From NCBI GenBank assembly GCA_964513565.1, contig CAZENE010000006.1, positions 34,490-98,489 of the forward strand: a stretch of DNA of 64,000 nucleotides. Direction: 5' to 3'. This document shows positions 42,734 through 51,969 of this stretch, piece after piece. How positions within the stretch are numbered: position 1 is the stretch's first letter; every line of letters begins with the position of its first letter. This DNA is from Delta-02 sp964513565 (GTDB taxonomy: Bacteria; Desulfobacterota; Syntrophorhabdia; Syntrophorhabdales; Syntrophorhabdaceae). The translations under genes were made by a program, and so were the position numbers. A model generated the notes under the pieces. The model had not been told where the DNA came from. It saw nothing but the letters and a program-made list of their open reading frames with translations, and did no database searches.

Positions 42734-43069
42734 TTAATGCCCGAAAATTGCTATCTCGGGATCTTCTTTAACATCCGTTTTGGCCGGTTCTTTCTCTTTC
42801 TTCTTGGGGGGCTTTTTCCTGGCGGGAGTTTTCGCTTCTAGCTTTTCGAGCTTTGCTCCGAGGAGCGCAAGCTGTGCTGACAAGCGGCTGTCCACAAGAA
42901 CCTGGGTAGGATTGGAAACCATGGTTTTGAGGGTCTCGAGTTGGCGGTTTGCGTTATCGAGATGTTTTCTTGATTCTTTTATCGCTTTGCGCTCGATAAA
43001 CACGGCGATCTCTAGAGTCAGTTTCTCTATGCTTTCCCTGGTTTTGATGAAATCTTCAATGCTTGTCAT
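42734..43069 (-). CDS. Small helical protein, paralog B flanking the helicase
   Basis: A 111-residue protein, paralog of the gene at 40214-40552 but transcribed towards the helicase from the other side. The helical body (MTSIEDFIKTRESIEKLTLE and SRLSAQLALLGAKLEKLEAK), Lys/Pro-rich linker (KKPPKKKEKEPAK) and tail EDPEIAIFGH parallel paralog A. About half of the residues match by eye, so the duplication is not recent. The ATG follows GGGAG. No domain recognised; the conserved tail after a disordered linker suggests a peptide that docks onto a partner. Confidence 0.85.
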   Translation of the reverse strand: MTSIEDFIKTRESIEKLTLEIAVFIERKAIKESRKHLDNANRQLETLKTMVSNPTQVLVDSRLSAQLALLGAKLEKLEAKTPARKKPPKKKEKEPAKTDVKEDPEIAIFGH

Positions 43070-43259
43070 CTTATTACTCCCATTACAGATATTCGCCGGT
43101 TACACTTGCCGTGCGTTGTTCCCGAGATCGAAGCCGAAGCAATTGCCTCGACGAACATGTATGTGCGTGCTTTAAATAGAGCGTAGCATATGGACAGCCA
43201 TATTAACAGTAATAATGCTGAAGACAGGAAGGGAGGATACATGTCGGCTTTGAGGTCGG

Positions 43260-46112
43260 TCATTTAGATTTATCCGGTACCGCCGGGCTGTGCTGCATAA
43301 GAACGCGGCGCACTGCCTGCGCGAACTCTGTTTTCGCAAGTGGTTTCATAAGAAATTCGCTGATGCCCGATTTCTTTGCTGTTGCGGCGTTTACGACTTC
43401 GCTGTGGCCCGTGCAAAGAATGATGGGAATGTCGTTTCGCAGTGCCAAAAGTTTTTTAGTTAGCTCCATTCCGGTCATTCCCGGCATTGCTTGATCCGCG
43501 ACAACAAGGTCAAACTGTGAAGGGTCGGAAGTAAATATTTTCAAGGCTTCCAGGGAATTCTGAACGGCGACAACTTTATAACCCAACCTTTCAAGCATTG
43601 TCTTTGCCCAATCGACGACCAGATCTTCATCATCGACAAAGAGGATTCTCTCTTCCCCGCCGGGAGCGTATGCGGTATCAGGCTCTACTTTCTCCGGCGT
43701 TTCCTCGATCTTGGGAATATTTACCCGGAATGTGGATCCCTGCCCGGATTTACTCTCTACAGTGATTATCCCACCGAGATCCTTTACTATCCCGTAGACA
43801 ACCGCAAGGCCCATCCCGGATCCCCGGTGTATGTCGCGAGTGGTAAAGAATGGCTCAAATAACCGTTTTATAATATCGGGGGAGATCCCTGTACCCTTGT
43901 CCTTGACGGAAAGCTGAACATACTCTTCGGGCATGGCGTCGAAATTGGCCGCCAGATCGATATCGGTCAGGTTGATCTCGAGAACCCCGCCTTTTTCTTC
44001 CATCGCGAGGGAGGCATTAGTAACAAGGTTCATTACAATCTGCTGTATCTCAACAGGGGTAGCACGGACGACGTCGGATGAGGCCATAAAGCTGGTCCTC
44101 ATCTCGATGTTGCTGGGTATCGAGGCCCGCAGGAGCTGGAGGGTCTCTTTGATAAGGGGGATAATGGCTACGGGTTGCCGGGCATAATCCGTTTTCCGGC
44201 TGAACGCGAGTATTTGTTTCACGAGGTCCCGCGCCCTCAATGCTGACTTCAGGACCTGGCGCAGGTTCCGGCGTGCCTCGGGACGGTCCGGGATATCATC
44301 GATGGTCATTTCGGTAAATCCCACGATAGCTGCGAGAATGTTGTTGAAATCATGCGCAATACCGCCTGCCAGGGTGCCAATGGCCTGCATCTTTTGCGAC
44401 TGCCTCAACTGCTCTTCAATCTGTCTTGCAGTGGTAATGTCGGTATTGATCTCCAGGATACCGACGGGATGACCGGTTTCATCGCGCTGAAGGACCTGGC
44501 GGCTAAGAGTAATAATGGCTCTGCCATCCTTCGTTGTATGTTCGAGTTCACCTTCCCATCTCCCGGCCTGCATCAGGGTTGTCATTGCCTCGTCAAAGGA
44601 AGCCGGGTACCTGGTTCTCAGAAGGTCGTTACTATACGCCGCTACGACTTGTTCTTTTGTCCAGCCATACATATTTTCAGCGCCATGGTTCCAGAAGACG
44701 ATTCTATTCTCCATGTCCCGGACTATGATGGCGTCGTTAGCGAGTTCGAGCAGGTTCGCCTGTCGTTCCAGTTCCTTCGTTCTCTCCTTGATCCGGACTT
44801 CGAGTTCATCCCGCGACCACCGGAGTTCTTCCTCGGCAAGGAGCCTTCCGATCGCATCCCGGGTGCGGTTGCCCACTTCCTTGACAAGCTCTATCTCCTC
44901 GAGTGTCCATGAGCGCGGTGTATTCATAACCACGTTCAATGTCCGGATAAGATTTTCCTCATGCAATAAAGGTATGGACAGAAGTGAGCGCGCCCCGAGG
45001 GAACGCATTGTGAATCGTGCTTTTTCCGTGAGTCGGTTCGACATCTCTGTATCGTGCACTATTATTGTTTCACCCTGCTGCAACCGGGACAATATCTCTT
45101 CAAAGTCGTCGGTTGAATAATTTCCCGACAAGCTCTCGAGACCTTCCCGAGAATAATCCGACCGGATAAGGGTATAGCCCTTATCCGGGTCAGATTCAGC
45201 GTAATGAACACGGTCGGCCCCGATGAATTCTCCCAGCAGGGGCGATACTAGGCGATATAGATCGATCACATTGTTTACCCGTCTTAATGCATCACTGACT
45301 TTGAGGAGAAATTCCTGGCGCTCCTGATTTTTACGGATTGTTTGCTCGATCTGTTTATGTTCTGTGATATCGAGAATAGTGCCTATCAGATGGGACGGTT
45401 TACCAGCGGTATAGATCGTCTCCCCGCGTTCGGCGATGATCCGTTCAAACCCGTCCGGCCGTATGATCCTGTATTCGATGTCGATCTTGCACGTCGGATC
45501 TATCAGGGCACGCGTTGCCTCGATAACGGACTGGCGGTCATCGGTATGGACAAAATCAAGAAAAGTTTCAAAGGTTTCCCTGACATTTCTCGGTTGAATT
45601 CCGAAGATCCGGTAAACCTCGTCGGACCAGAGGACCTCGTCGGTTCTCAGGTCGCGGTCCCAATATCCCAGGTGGGCTATGCGCTGGGCCTGCATCAACA
45701 TCGTTTTACTTTTTCTGAGGTCTTCTTCGTTTTGCTTGATGTCGGTTATGTCACTCCCGATGCCAAGGACCTCCGTCAATTGGCCGTTTGCATCGTAAAT
45801 TGCCCGGTTGGTCCACGACATCCAGATGCGGCGGCCATCCCTGCAAACATTCTCGTTCACATTATGCACGTAATCCCCGGGGTTTTTTGTAATGTCTTCT
45901 AGAAGCCCGGACAGGTCCTTGCCTTGCGAATCTGTCTCCGGTACCAAAATATCCACGGACTTTCCGATCAACTCATCCGGTTCGTAGCCGAAAAGCTTCA
46001 GCCCGTATTGGTTAATAAAAGTTATGGATCCGTCCTGTTTCCAACGTAGGACGACGCTATTGACACTTTCCACCAGTTCCCGGTAGTATTGCTCATCGTT
46101 CATATCGCCCAT
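43260..46112 (-). CDS. Hybrid sensor histidine kinase with PAS-PAS-GAF-PAS sensor region and C-terminal receiver
   Basis: About 950 residues from the ATG at 46112 (46103 or GTG 46136 are alternatives). Two N-terminal PAS/PAC units (for example LFGYEPDELIGKSVDIL), a GAF domain (about residues 275-420) and a third PAS precede the kinase: His in GGIAHDFNNILAAI, N-box NLVTNAS, DKGTGIS, FEPFFTT and GSGMGLAVV. The receiver (about 820-935) has Asp in VVADQAMPGMTG and Lys in FLMKPL. No membrane helices are evident, so it senses something in the cytoplasm. No dedicated output regulator is adjacent. Confidence 0.93.
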   Translation of the reverse strand: MGDMNDEQYYRELVESVNSVVLRWKQDGSITFINQYGLKLFGYEPDELIGKSVDILVPETDSQGKDLSGLLEDITKNPGDYVHNVNENVCRDGRRIWMSWTNRAIYDANGQLTEVLGIGSDITDIKQNEEDLRKSKTMLMQAQRIAHLGYWDRDLRTDEVLWSDEVYRIFGIQPRNVRETFETFLDFVHTDDRQSVIEATRALIDPTCKIDIEYRIIRPDGFERIIAERGETIYTAGKPSHLIGTILDITEHKQIEQTIRKNQERQEFLLKVSDALRRVNNVIDLYRLVSPLLGEFIGADRVHYAESDPDKGYTLIRSDYSREGLESLSGNYSTDDFEEILSRLQQGETIIVHDTEMSNRLTEKARFTMRSLGARSLLSIPLLHEENLIRTLNVVMNTPRSWTLEEIELVKEVGNRTRDAIGRLLAEEELRWSRDELEVRIKERTKELERQANLLELANDAIIVRDMENRIVFWNHGAENMYGWTKEQVVAAYSNDLLRTRYPASFDEAMTTLMQAGRWEGELEHTTKDGRAIITLSRQVLQRDETGHPVGILEINTDITTARQIEEQLRQSQKMQAIGTLAGGIAHDFNNILAAIVGFTEMTIDDIPDRPEARRNLRQVLKSALRARDLVKQILAFSRKTDYARQPVAIIPLIKETLQLLRASIPSNIEMRTSFMASSDVVRATPVEIQQIVMNLVTNASLAMEEKGGVLEINLTDIDLAANFDAMPEEYVQLSVKDKGTGISPDIIKRLFEPFFTTRDIHRGSGMGLAVVYGIVKDLGGIITVESKSGQGSTFRVNIPKIEETPEKVEPDTAYAPGGEERILFVDDEDLVVDWAKTMLERLGYKVVAVQNSLEALKIFTSDPSQFDLVVADQAMPGMTGMELTKKLLALRNDIPIILCTGHSEVVNAATAKKSGISEFLMKPLAKTEFAQAVRRVLMQHSPAVPDKSK

Positions 46113-46294
46113 TCCTGATACTTCCCTTATAATCACCTGTTAAACAGTATTGTATATCTGCAGCATAAATGATTCAATAGGATGGCCGGGGCCTCCTTGT
46201 GTATTCTTTACTCTTGCCTGACTCGTGCGTCGCGGTAGTTTTTTCTTCTCCATAGGTTCCTGTACACAACGTGCAACAACGTTTACAAAAAGAA

Positions 46295-46323
46295 TTGAAT
46301 TCGCTGAAATGCTGTGCTATAAA
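46295..46323 (+). promoter_or_regulatory. Sigma70 promoter of the small exported protein gene
   Basis: TTGAAT (46295-46300) and TATAAA (46318-46323) with exactly 17 bases between; the gene starts at 46355 after AAGGGGG. Confidence 0.7.
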
Positions 46324-46354
46324 AAGAAAGGGTCTTAAGAAAAGGGGGTAACAT

Positions 46355-46699
46355 ATGAAAACAACTGCAATATTTATTATGGTAACTGCCTTTTCACTCG
46401 GTTTATTTGCAACTCCGGGCTTTGCGATGGATGAGTCTCAGGATGTTTACATTGAAAAACCTAATTACTGGTCGACCAATAAAGGTGATGCGATGCTTTA
46501 CGATCTCATTCTTTTGAGACCTGTCGGGTTCGCCTCATTGATCGTCGGTTTTGCCGGCACGATCGTCGGTCTGCCTTTTTCGGTCATCGGTAATAACACC
46601 CGTGAGGTGGGTGAGGCCCTGATAGGTGAGCCCGGTAAATTTACCTTTGTCCGTCCCCTCGGCGAGATTTTTCCGCCTCAGGAGTATCTGGACCGTTAG
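46355..46699 (+). CDS. Small exported/membrane protein with glycine-rich helix
   Basis: A 114-residue protein with an N-terminal signal (MKTTAIFIMVTAFSLGLFATPGFA). The mature part has one glycine-rich hydrophobic stretch (GFASLIVGFAGTIVGLPFSVIG) between polar ends, and a conserved-looking C-terminus PGKFTFVRPLGEIF. This arrangement suggests a small inner- or outer-membrane inserted protein. I do not recognise a named family. It has its own promoter and lies divergent from the histidine kinase. Confidence 0.75.
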   Translation: MKTTAIFIMVTAFSLGLFATPGFAMDESQDVYIEKPNYWSTNKGDAMLYDLILLRPVGFASLIVGFAGTIVGLPFSVIGNNTREVGEALIGEPGKFTFVRPLGEIFPPQEYLDR

Positions 46700-46894
46700 A
46701 AAAGTGGACCGGGACAAAGACTGTACTTAACGGCACCACAATCCGCAAAATAATTCCACGGCGGTAAATATTCCTTTATTCTTGTATGTCCACTGGCATT
46801 ATGCGTCAAAGGATGATACAGTGTTCGTTCGTATAAATACAGATACTGTATGTTGAAACATAAAATGATCTAATCACCCGGAGGCTGCCCGATC

Positions 46895-49303
46895 ATGGAC
46901 GCTTTTCGAAAAGTGTTGACGAACCAGTTGATGTATTCACTTTCCAAGGATATGTATTCGGCCACGCAACGCGACAAATTTACGGCAACTGCACTTTCGG
47001 TAAGGGCACGCCTTGTGAAGAACTGGATCGATTCCCAGCAGAGTTTCTATAATAGCGACGCGAAAAGACTGTATTATCTTTCCCTTGAATTTCTGCTGGG
47101 CAGGCTCCTCAGGACTTACCTCATTAATATTGACCTTGTTGAAGAATATCGCGAAGCCATTGATGTCTTGGGTATAAAACTGGAGGATGCTTTCGAGTAC
47201 GAATGGGACGCCGGTCTCGGCAATGGTGGCCTTGGAAGGCTTGCCGCATGTTTTATGGATTCAATGGCAACGCTTAACTATCCCTGTTATGGATACGGGA
47301 TACGGTATGAATACGGGATATTCACCCAGAGAATAGTTGACGGATCCCAGACGGAGGCTCCGGATAACTGGCTTCGCTACGGCAACCCGTGGGAATTCCC
47401 GAGACCCGAGCTTATCTACCCTGTACAGTTTTACGGACGCGTGGAAACGCACAATAAGGCCACCGAATGGGTGGATACCGATGAGATTCTTGCAATGGGC
47501 TATGACTATCCGGTCCCCGGGTTCCGCACCAATACGGTCAATACGCTGCGCCTGTGGGCAGCGAAATCAACGCGGGATTTTGATTTCGAATACTTCAACA
47601 GCGGGGATTACGTGAAAGCTGTTGAAAATAAAAATAACAGTGAAAATATCTCAAAGGTTCTCTACCCGAACGATCTATCTCTTGCCGGCAAGGAATTGAG
47701 GCTCAAGCAGCAGTATTTTTTCGTAGCGGCGACGCTCGCAGATATTTTCAGGAGATTCAAGAAAACGCACAATAATCTCAATACCCTACCGCAAAAAGTT
47801 GCGATACAACTTAATGATACCCATCCCTCGATCGCGATACCGGAGATGATGCGGATCTTGACCGACATCGAGAAATTACCCTGGGATACAGCAGCGAAAT
47901 TGACGATGGAGACGTTCGCCTATACGAACCATACGATACTTCCCGAGGCCCTCGAGACATGGTCCGAGGAACTCATGGGACACCTGCTCCCCCGGCACCT
48001 GCAGATAATTCAGGAGATGGACAGGAAATTTCATATCCAGGTCGCCCGGCGTTTCCCGGACGAGTTTGACAAGGCATGGCACATGGGCATCGTAACGGGT
48101 GAGAGCGGAAAGGTCGTCAACATGGCGCGCCTTGCCATTGTGGGAAGCCATGCGGTCAACGGTGTGTCGGGCCTGCACAGCGACCTTCTGAAGAACCGTG
48201 TTTTCAAGGATTTCTACCTGATGTACCCCGAAAGGTTCACAAATGTTACAAACGGGATCACCCACAGACGGTGGCTGATGAGTGCTAATCCCGGTCTTGC
48301 GGCCCTTATCACCGAGGCGATCGGAGATGGATGGATGCAGGACCTTGATGAGTTAAGGAAGCTTGAACCAATGACTGAGGACGTATTGTTCAGGGAAAGA
48401 TTCGCCGAGATCAAGAAGGCGAACAAGCAACGGCTTCGTGCGGCGATGGAACGGGTCTTTTGTTGTACGCTCGATCCCGAGTTTCTCCTTGATTGCCAGG
48501 TAAAACGCTTTCACGAATACAAAAGGCAGCTTCTGAATATATTTCATGCTATTACCCTTTACAATCGCCTCAAGGATGGCAATGTCCCGGAAGGTTATAT
48601 CCCGAGGACAATTCTTTTTTCGGGGAAGTCAGCTCCAGGGTATGTCATGTGCAAGCTTATCATCAAATTGATACATAACGTTTCCGAGATCATCGCGGCC
48701 CACCCCTTTGTAAAGGATAAGCTGCAGGTCGCATTTGTGCCGAATTACGGCGTGACCATAGCAGAGGTGACGATACCTGCGGCAGACCTCTCCGAGCAGA
48801 TATCGACGGCAGGTTTTGAGGCTTCAGGCACCGGAAACATGAAATTTGCCTTAAATGGCGCGCTCACCATCGGGACGTATGACGGGGCAAACATAGAGAT
48901 CCGTGAAGAAGTAGGGGAGGACAATTTCTTTCTTTTCGGACATAAGGCGGAGGAGATCTTAGAACTCAGAAAGAATTACGACCCCAGGAAATTCACAGAC
49001 GCGAACAGGGAACTTGCCCAGGTTATGAGCCAGCTTCAATCGGGCTTTTTCTCGCCCGAGGACCCCGGACTTTTTCAGCCTATCGTGCAGTCATTGATGG
49101 ACGGTGACCGCTATTGCGTTCTTGCCGATTACGGGCCGTACGTAGAATGCCAGGACAGAGTAAGGGCTGCGTATAACAACCGGGATGAATGGATAAAAAT
49201 GGCAATCAGGAATATAGCCAGGTCCGGTAAGTTTTCCAGCGACCGGGCGATCCATGAATACGCCCGGAACATATGGCACATTTTACCTGTTGAGAGGGGA
49301 TAG
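46895..49303 (+). CDS. glgP: Glycogen/starch/alpha-glucan phosphorylase
   Basis: An 802-residue GT35 phosphorylase, normal in length. Family landmarks: YYLSLEFLLGR, GNGGLGRLAACFMDSMATL, the AIQLNDTHPSIAIPEMMR stretch, HAVNGVSGLHSDLLK, VTNGITHRRW, and the PLP-lysine motif in EASGTGNMKFALNGALTIGT. It releases glucose-1-phosphate from glycogen with phosphate. Ribosome site GGAGGC before ATG 46895. Together with the GH65 phosphorylase at the left edge it points to use of stored alpha-glucans. Monocistronic; no dedicated glycogen operon here. Confidence 0.97.
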   Translation: MDAFRKVLTNQLMYSLSKDMYSATQRDKFTATALSVRARLVKNWIDSQQSFYNSDAKRLYYLSLEFLLGRLLRTYLINIDLVEEYREAIDVLGIKLEDAFEYEWDAGLGNGGLGRLAACFMDSMATLNYPCYGYGIRYEYGIFTQRIVDGSQTEAPDNWLRYGNPWEFPRPELIYPVQFYGRVETHNKATEWVDTDEILAMGYDYPVPGFRTNTVNTLRLWAAKSTRDFDFEYFNSGDYVKAVENKNNSENISKVLYPNDLSLAGKELRLKQQYFFVAATLADIFRRFKKTHNNLNTLPQKVAIQLNDTHPSIAIPEMMRILTDIEKLPWDTAAKLTMETFAYTNHTILPEALETWSEELMGHLLPRHLQIIQEMDRKFHIQVARRFPDEFDKAWHMGIVTGESGKVVNMARLAIVGSHAVNGVSGLHSDLLKNRVFKDFYLMYPERFTNVTNGITHRRWLMSANPGLAALITEAIGDGWMQDLDELRKLEPMTEDVLFRERFAEIKKANKQRLRAAMERVFCCTLDPEFLLDCQVKRFHEYKRQLLNIFHAITLYNRLKDGNVPEGYIPRTILFSGKSAPGYVMCKLIIKLIHNVSEIIAAHPFVKDKLQVAFVPNYGVTIAEVTIPAADLSEQISTAGFEASGTGNMKFALNGALTIGTYDGANIEIREEVGEDNFFLFGHKAEEILELRKNYDPRKFTDANRELAQVMSQLQSGFFSPEDPGLFQPIVQSLMDGDRYCVLADYGPYVECQDRVRAAYNNRDEWIKMAIRNIARSGKFSSDRAIHEYARNIWHILPVERG

Positions 49304-49413
49304 ATCATAGAACATAAAACGTAAATCGTAAAACCGTAAAAACTGGGGTCTTGACTTGGTCTGGGCCCATGTGGTACTCAATTTCTATTGTTTTCAAGTC
49401 CAAAAAACATGGG

Positions 49414-51351
49414 ATGATCATGGAAACATATCCGCACATTTTTCAGTCGGGGTCGATTGGTAAGCTTATCGCGAAAAACAGGATAAAATATGCCGCAACC
49501 GAGACCAATTTTCCTTACGGGGACGGTTATGTGAGCGACCGCGAAGTGGCGTATATAGAGGCGCAGGCAAAGGGCGGGGCTGGTATCGTAACGACCCAGG
49601 GAGCGTATCCCGACAAGAAAGGTGAGGGTAAGGGCTTCAAGGGGATGATGTCGATCAATGACGACCGGTATATTCCGGGCCTTAAGCGCCTTGCGGATGT
49701 GATCCGTTCAAACGGGGCGTTGTCAAGCATCCAGATACTTCACTGCGGAAGGGAAGGGGGTGTCGAGCTCGATTATTGCCTTATGCCTTCGGTAGTCCCC
49801 CAGAAATTATCGTATTTCAAGCCCCCGCGTGAAATTACGAGCTCAGAGATAAAACAGGCCGTAAGGGACCATGCTCACGCAGCACGGCGTGTGCTCAAGG
49901 CTGGTTTTGACATGATCGAGCTTTCGGGGATCGTGGGTTATCTTATCTCCACATTTATATCGCGCTATACAAATAAAAGATCTGACGAATATGGCGGCGA
50001 CATCTCACAAAGATGCCGTCTCATGGTCGAGGTTATCGAAGCCGTTAAGGCCGAGGTGGGCGATATGCCCGTCGGGATCCGCCTGTGCGGCCATGAACTC
50101 CTTGATGACCGCGGCGGAAATACTTTCGAGGAGAGTATAGAGAGCTTCAGGATAGCCGAGAGGGCAGGGGCCGATTATTTAAGTGTCACTATCGGCTGGC
50201 ATGAATCTTCACAGTCGGTCATTACGAGAGATGTCCCGATGGGGCACTGGCTTTATATTTCAGAGGCAGTGAAGAAGGCTGTCAACGTACCCGTCATGAT
50301 GGCCTTTCGTCAATTTCTTCCCCATATCCCGGAAAAAGCCATTTCACAAGGCCAGATAGATTTCGTCGAGATGTGCAGGCCCATGATCGCCGACCCGGAA
50401 TTCCCGAATAAGGCGAAGGAAGGCAGGGAAAAGGAGATCATACCCTGCATAGCGTGTAATGTCTGTTTTTCGCGCCTGTATTATCATCAACCGATAATGT
50501 GCTCGGTCCGTCCGAGCCTCGGCCATGAAGGTGAAAAAAACTGGGGCTATTACGGGTTCGACTTAGTGGAAAAGAGAAAGACGGTCAGCATAATAGGCGG
50601 CGGCCCCGCAGGGTTGCAATGCGCTGTCATCGCGGCACAGAGAGGCCACAATGTCACAGTGTTTGAAAAGAATGACATGGTGGGCGGTAACGTTTTAATA
50701 GCTTCCCGTGTCGATCCGGGCGCAGTGGAGCTTCTCCGGCCGGTAAGGACCCTGGAAGAGATGTGCCGAAAGACAGGAGTTATTGTGAAAACCGGGGTCG
50801 AATGCCAGCCCTTCATGATTCGCGCGACAAACCCGGATGTCCTGGTAGTTGCTTCCGGACCGGTGCTGAAAGAAATCCCCCAAGGTATTCTGGCTCCGCG
50901 GGATATCATAACCGAGAAGGTGCAGCCCGGGCGCAGGATTGCCATAATAGGGGCGGGCGGGGTCGGTCTTGGTGTCGCGGTCTATCTCCTGCGAAAAGGA
51001 GACTATGAGATAACGGTGGTGGATGAGGCGCAAAAACCCGGGAGAGATGTCAATCCCTTCTACTTCTGGCAGTATATGGCGCTTATGAAAAGAAAGAAGG
51101 TCGTTTTTATGATGCGGACGGCGGTTGAATCCATTCTGGAGGGAATGATAAAATTTACCGGTCCTTCGGGCAAGGGAGGATATTTGGAGGCGGACAGCAT
51201 TATAATGTCGATCTTCCACCCCGAAGAGGGCATATGGAAGCAAGCCATGGAGCCTCTCGCAAAAGAAGTGTTTTTCATTGGGGACGCTAAAAAACCGCGG
51301 CGCCTCTTGAACGCGATTCATGACGGCTATCGTCTGGGGATGGTGATCTAA
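49414..51351 (+). CDS. Old-yellow-enzyme-type FMN/FAD/4Fe-4S oxidoreductase (2,4-dienoyl-CoA reductase-like)
   Basis: About 645 residues; the start is uncertain (49414 or 49420) since no clear ribosome site is present. An FMN TIM barrel (residues about 5-335) has ILHCGREGG and RYTNKRSDEYGG, followed by cluster cysteines CIACNVCFSRLYYHQPIMC (CX2CX2CX11C). The FAD domain starts VSIIGGGPAGLQCAVIAAQRG, and a second Rossmann motif IAIIGAGGVGLGVAVYLL follows. This layout is that of 2,4-dienoyl-CoA reductase, trimethylamine dehydrogenase and BaiCD. Substrate probably an unsaturated acyl-CoA or similar. The ferredoxin gene overlaps its stop. Confidence 0.92.
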   Translation: MIMETYPHIFQSGSIGKLIAKNRIKYAATETNFPYGDGYVSDREVAYIEAQAKGGAGIVTTQGAYPDKKGEGKGFKGMMSINDDRYIPGLKRLADVIRSNGALSSIQILHCGREGGVELDYCLMPSVVPQKLSYFKPPREITSSEIKQAVRDHAHAARRVLKAGFDMIELSGIVGYLISTFISRYTNKRSDEYGGDISQRCRLMVEVIEAVKAEVGDMPVGIRLCGHELLDDRGGNTFEESIESFRIAERAGADYLSVTIGWHESSQSVITRDVPMGHWLYISEAVKKAVNVPVMMAFRQFLPHIPEKAISQGQIDFVEMCRPMIADPEFPNKAKEGREKEIIPCIACNVCFSRLYYHQPIMCSVRPSLGHEGEKNWGYYGFDLVEKRKTVSIIGGGPAGLQCAVIAAQRGHNVTVFEKNDMVGGNVLIASRVDPGAVELLRPVRTLEEMCRKTGVIVKTGVECQPFMIRATNPDVLVVASGPVLKEIPQGILAPRDIITEKVQPGRRIAIIGAGGVGLGVAVYLLRKGDYEITVVDEAQKPGRDVNPFYFWQYMALMKRKKVVFMMRTAVESILEGMIKFTGPSGKGGYLEADSIIMSIFHPEEGIWKQAMEPLAKEVFFIGDAKKPRRLLNAIHDGYRLGMVI

Positions 51352-51554
51352 TGATCCCCATCATTGAAAAAGAAAAATGCACGGCATGCGGAAGTTGCAT
51401 TGGCATTTGTCCGCCGGGCGCCATAAGGATTGAGGATGACGTGGCATACATCGCATCGGATCTGTGTGAGGAATGCGGTTTTTGCGCTGCCGAGTGCCCT
51501 GTCGAAGCGATCATCATTCGATTTCCGATATCGACAGACGAATGGAATGTGTAA
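51351..51554 (+). CDS. 2[4Fe-4S] ferredoxin
   Basis: A 67-residue ferredoxin with two cluster motifs: CTACGSCIGICPPGAI and CEECGFCAAECPVEAI, a bacterial-type 2[4Fe-4S] protein. Its ATG overlaps the stop of the oxidoreductase by one base (TAATG), so translation is coupled and it is the probable electron donor or acceptor of that enzyme. No long C-terminal extension. Confidence 0.95.
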   Translation: MIPIIEKEKCTACGSCIGICPPGAIRIEDDVAYIASDLCEECGFCAAECPVEAIIIRFPISTDEWNV

Positions 51555-51584
51555 AACGTGAATCATAAAACGTAAATCATGGCG

Positions 51585-51642
51585 TGTACATGAGGTCCCC
51601 GGGACCTTCGGACGGATATTTCTCGACCCGGTCTTTTTTTCA
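51585..51642 (+). terminator. Possible terminator after the oxidoreductase-ferredoxin pair
   Basis: CCGGG (about 51599) can pair with CCCGG (about 51626) just before a run of seven T (51633-51639). The stem is short and an alternative AGGTCCCCGGGACCT palindrome overlaps it. Confidence 0.35.
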
Positions 51643-51692
51643 TTTCTCAAATGAATGTCCATTGCGAGATATTATTTGCGATTTTCGTAAAG

Positions 51693-51780
51693 GAGCCACC
51701 GGAATAACAGTCGGGGGGGATTGAATCCGGTGGCTGAGGGTGCCCTGACAGTCCATGCCGGACACGTGGCTATTATAGCA
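51693..51780. other. Structured intergenic hairpin of unknown function
   Basis: GCCACCGG and CCGGTGGC form a perfect 8-bp stem around a loop of about 23 bases containing a run of G. More complementary GC-rich segments follow to about 51775. It lies in the 415-base gap between ferredoxin and the exported protein gene. Could be a small RNA, leader or remnant; nothing decides. Confidence 0.4.
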
Positions 51781-51855
51781 CAAGTCGAAAGCAAGCAATA
51801 TAAATTCTTAATGTTTCTTCGGGGCCCCGAATGACATGTACCCTCTTAAATGTTC

Positions 51856-51885
51856 TTGACAGAGCGGTTTGCGCGTTCTTATAAT
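51856..51885 (+). promoter_or_regulatory. Sigma70 promoter of the exported protein gene
   Basis: Perfect TTGACA (51856-51861) and TATAAT (51880-51885) separated by 18 bases. A hairpin GCTCCGG / CCGGAGC (51907-51925) lies in the resulting 80-base leader of the gene at 51970. Confidence 0.8.
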
Positions 51886-51969
51886 CTCGTCATACTTTCG
51901 GTTTAAGCTCCGGGGAGGCCGGAGCGTCATGATATTCAATAATTTAGCCTATTGGACAGGAGAAATAAG

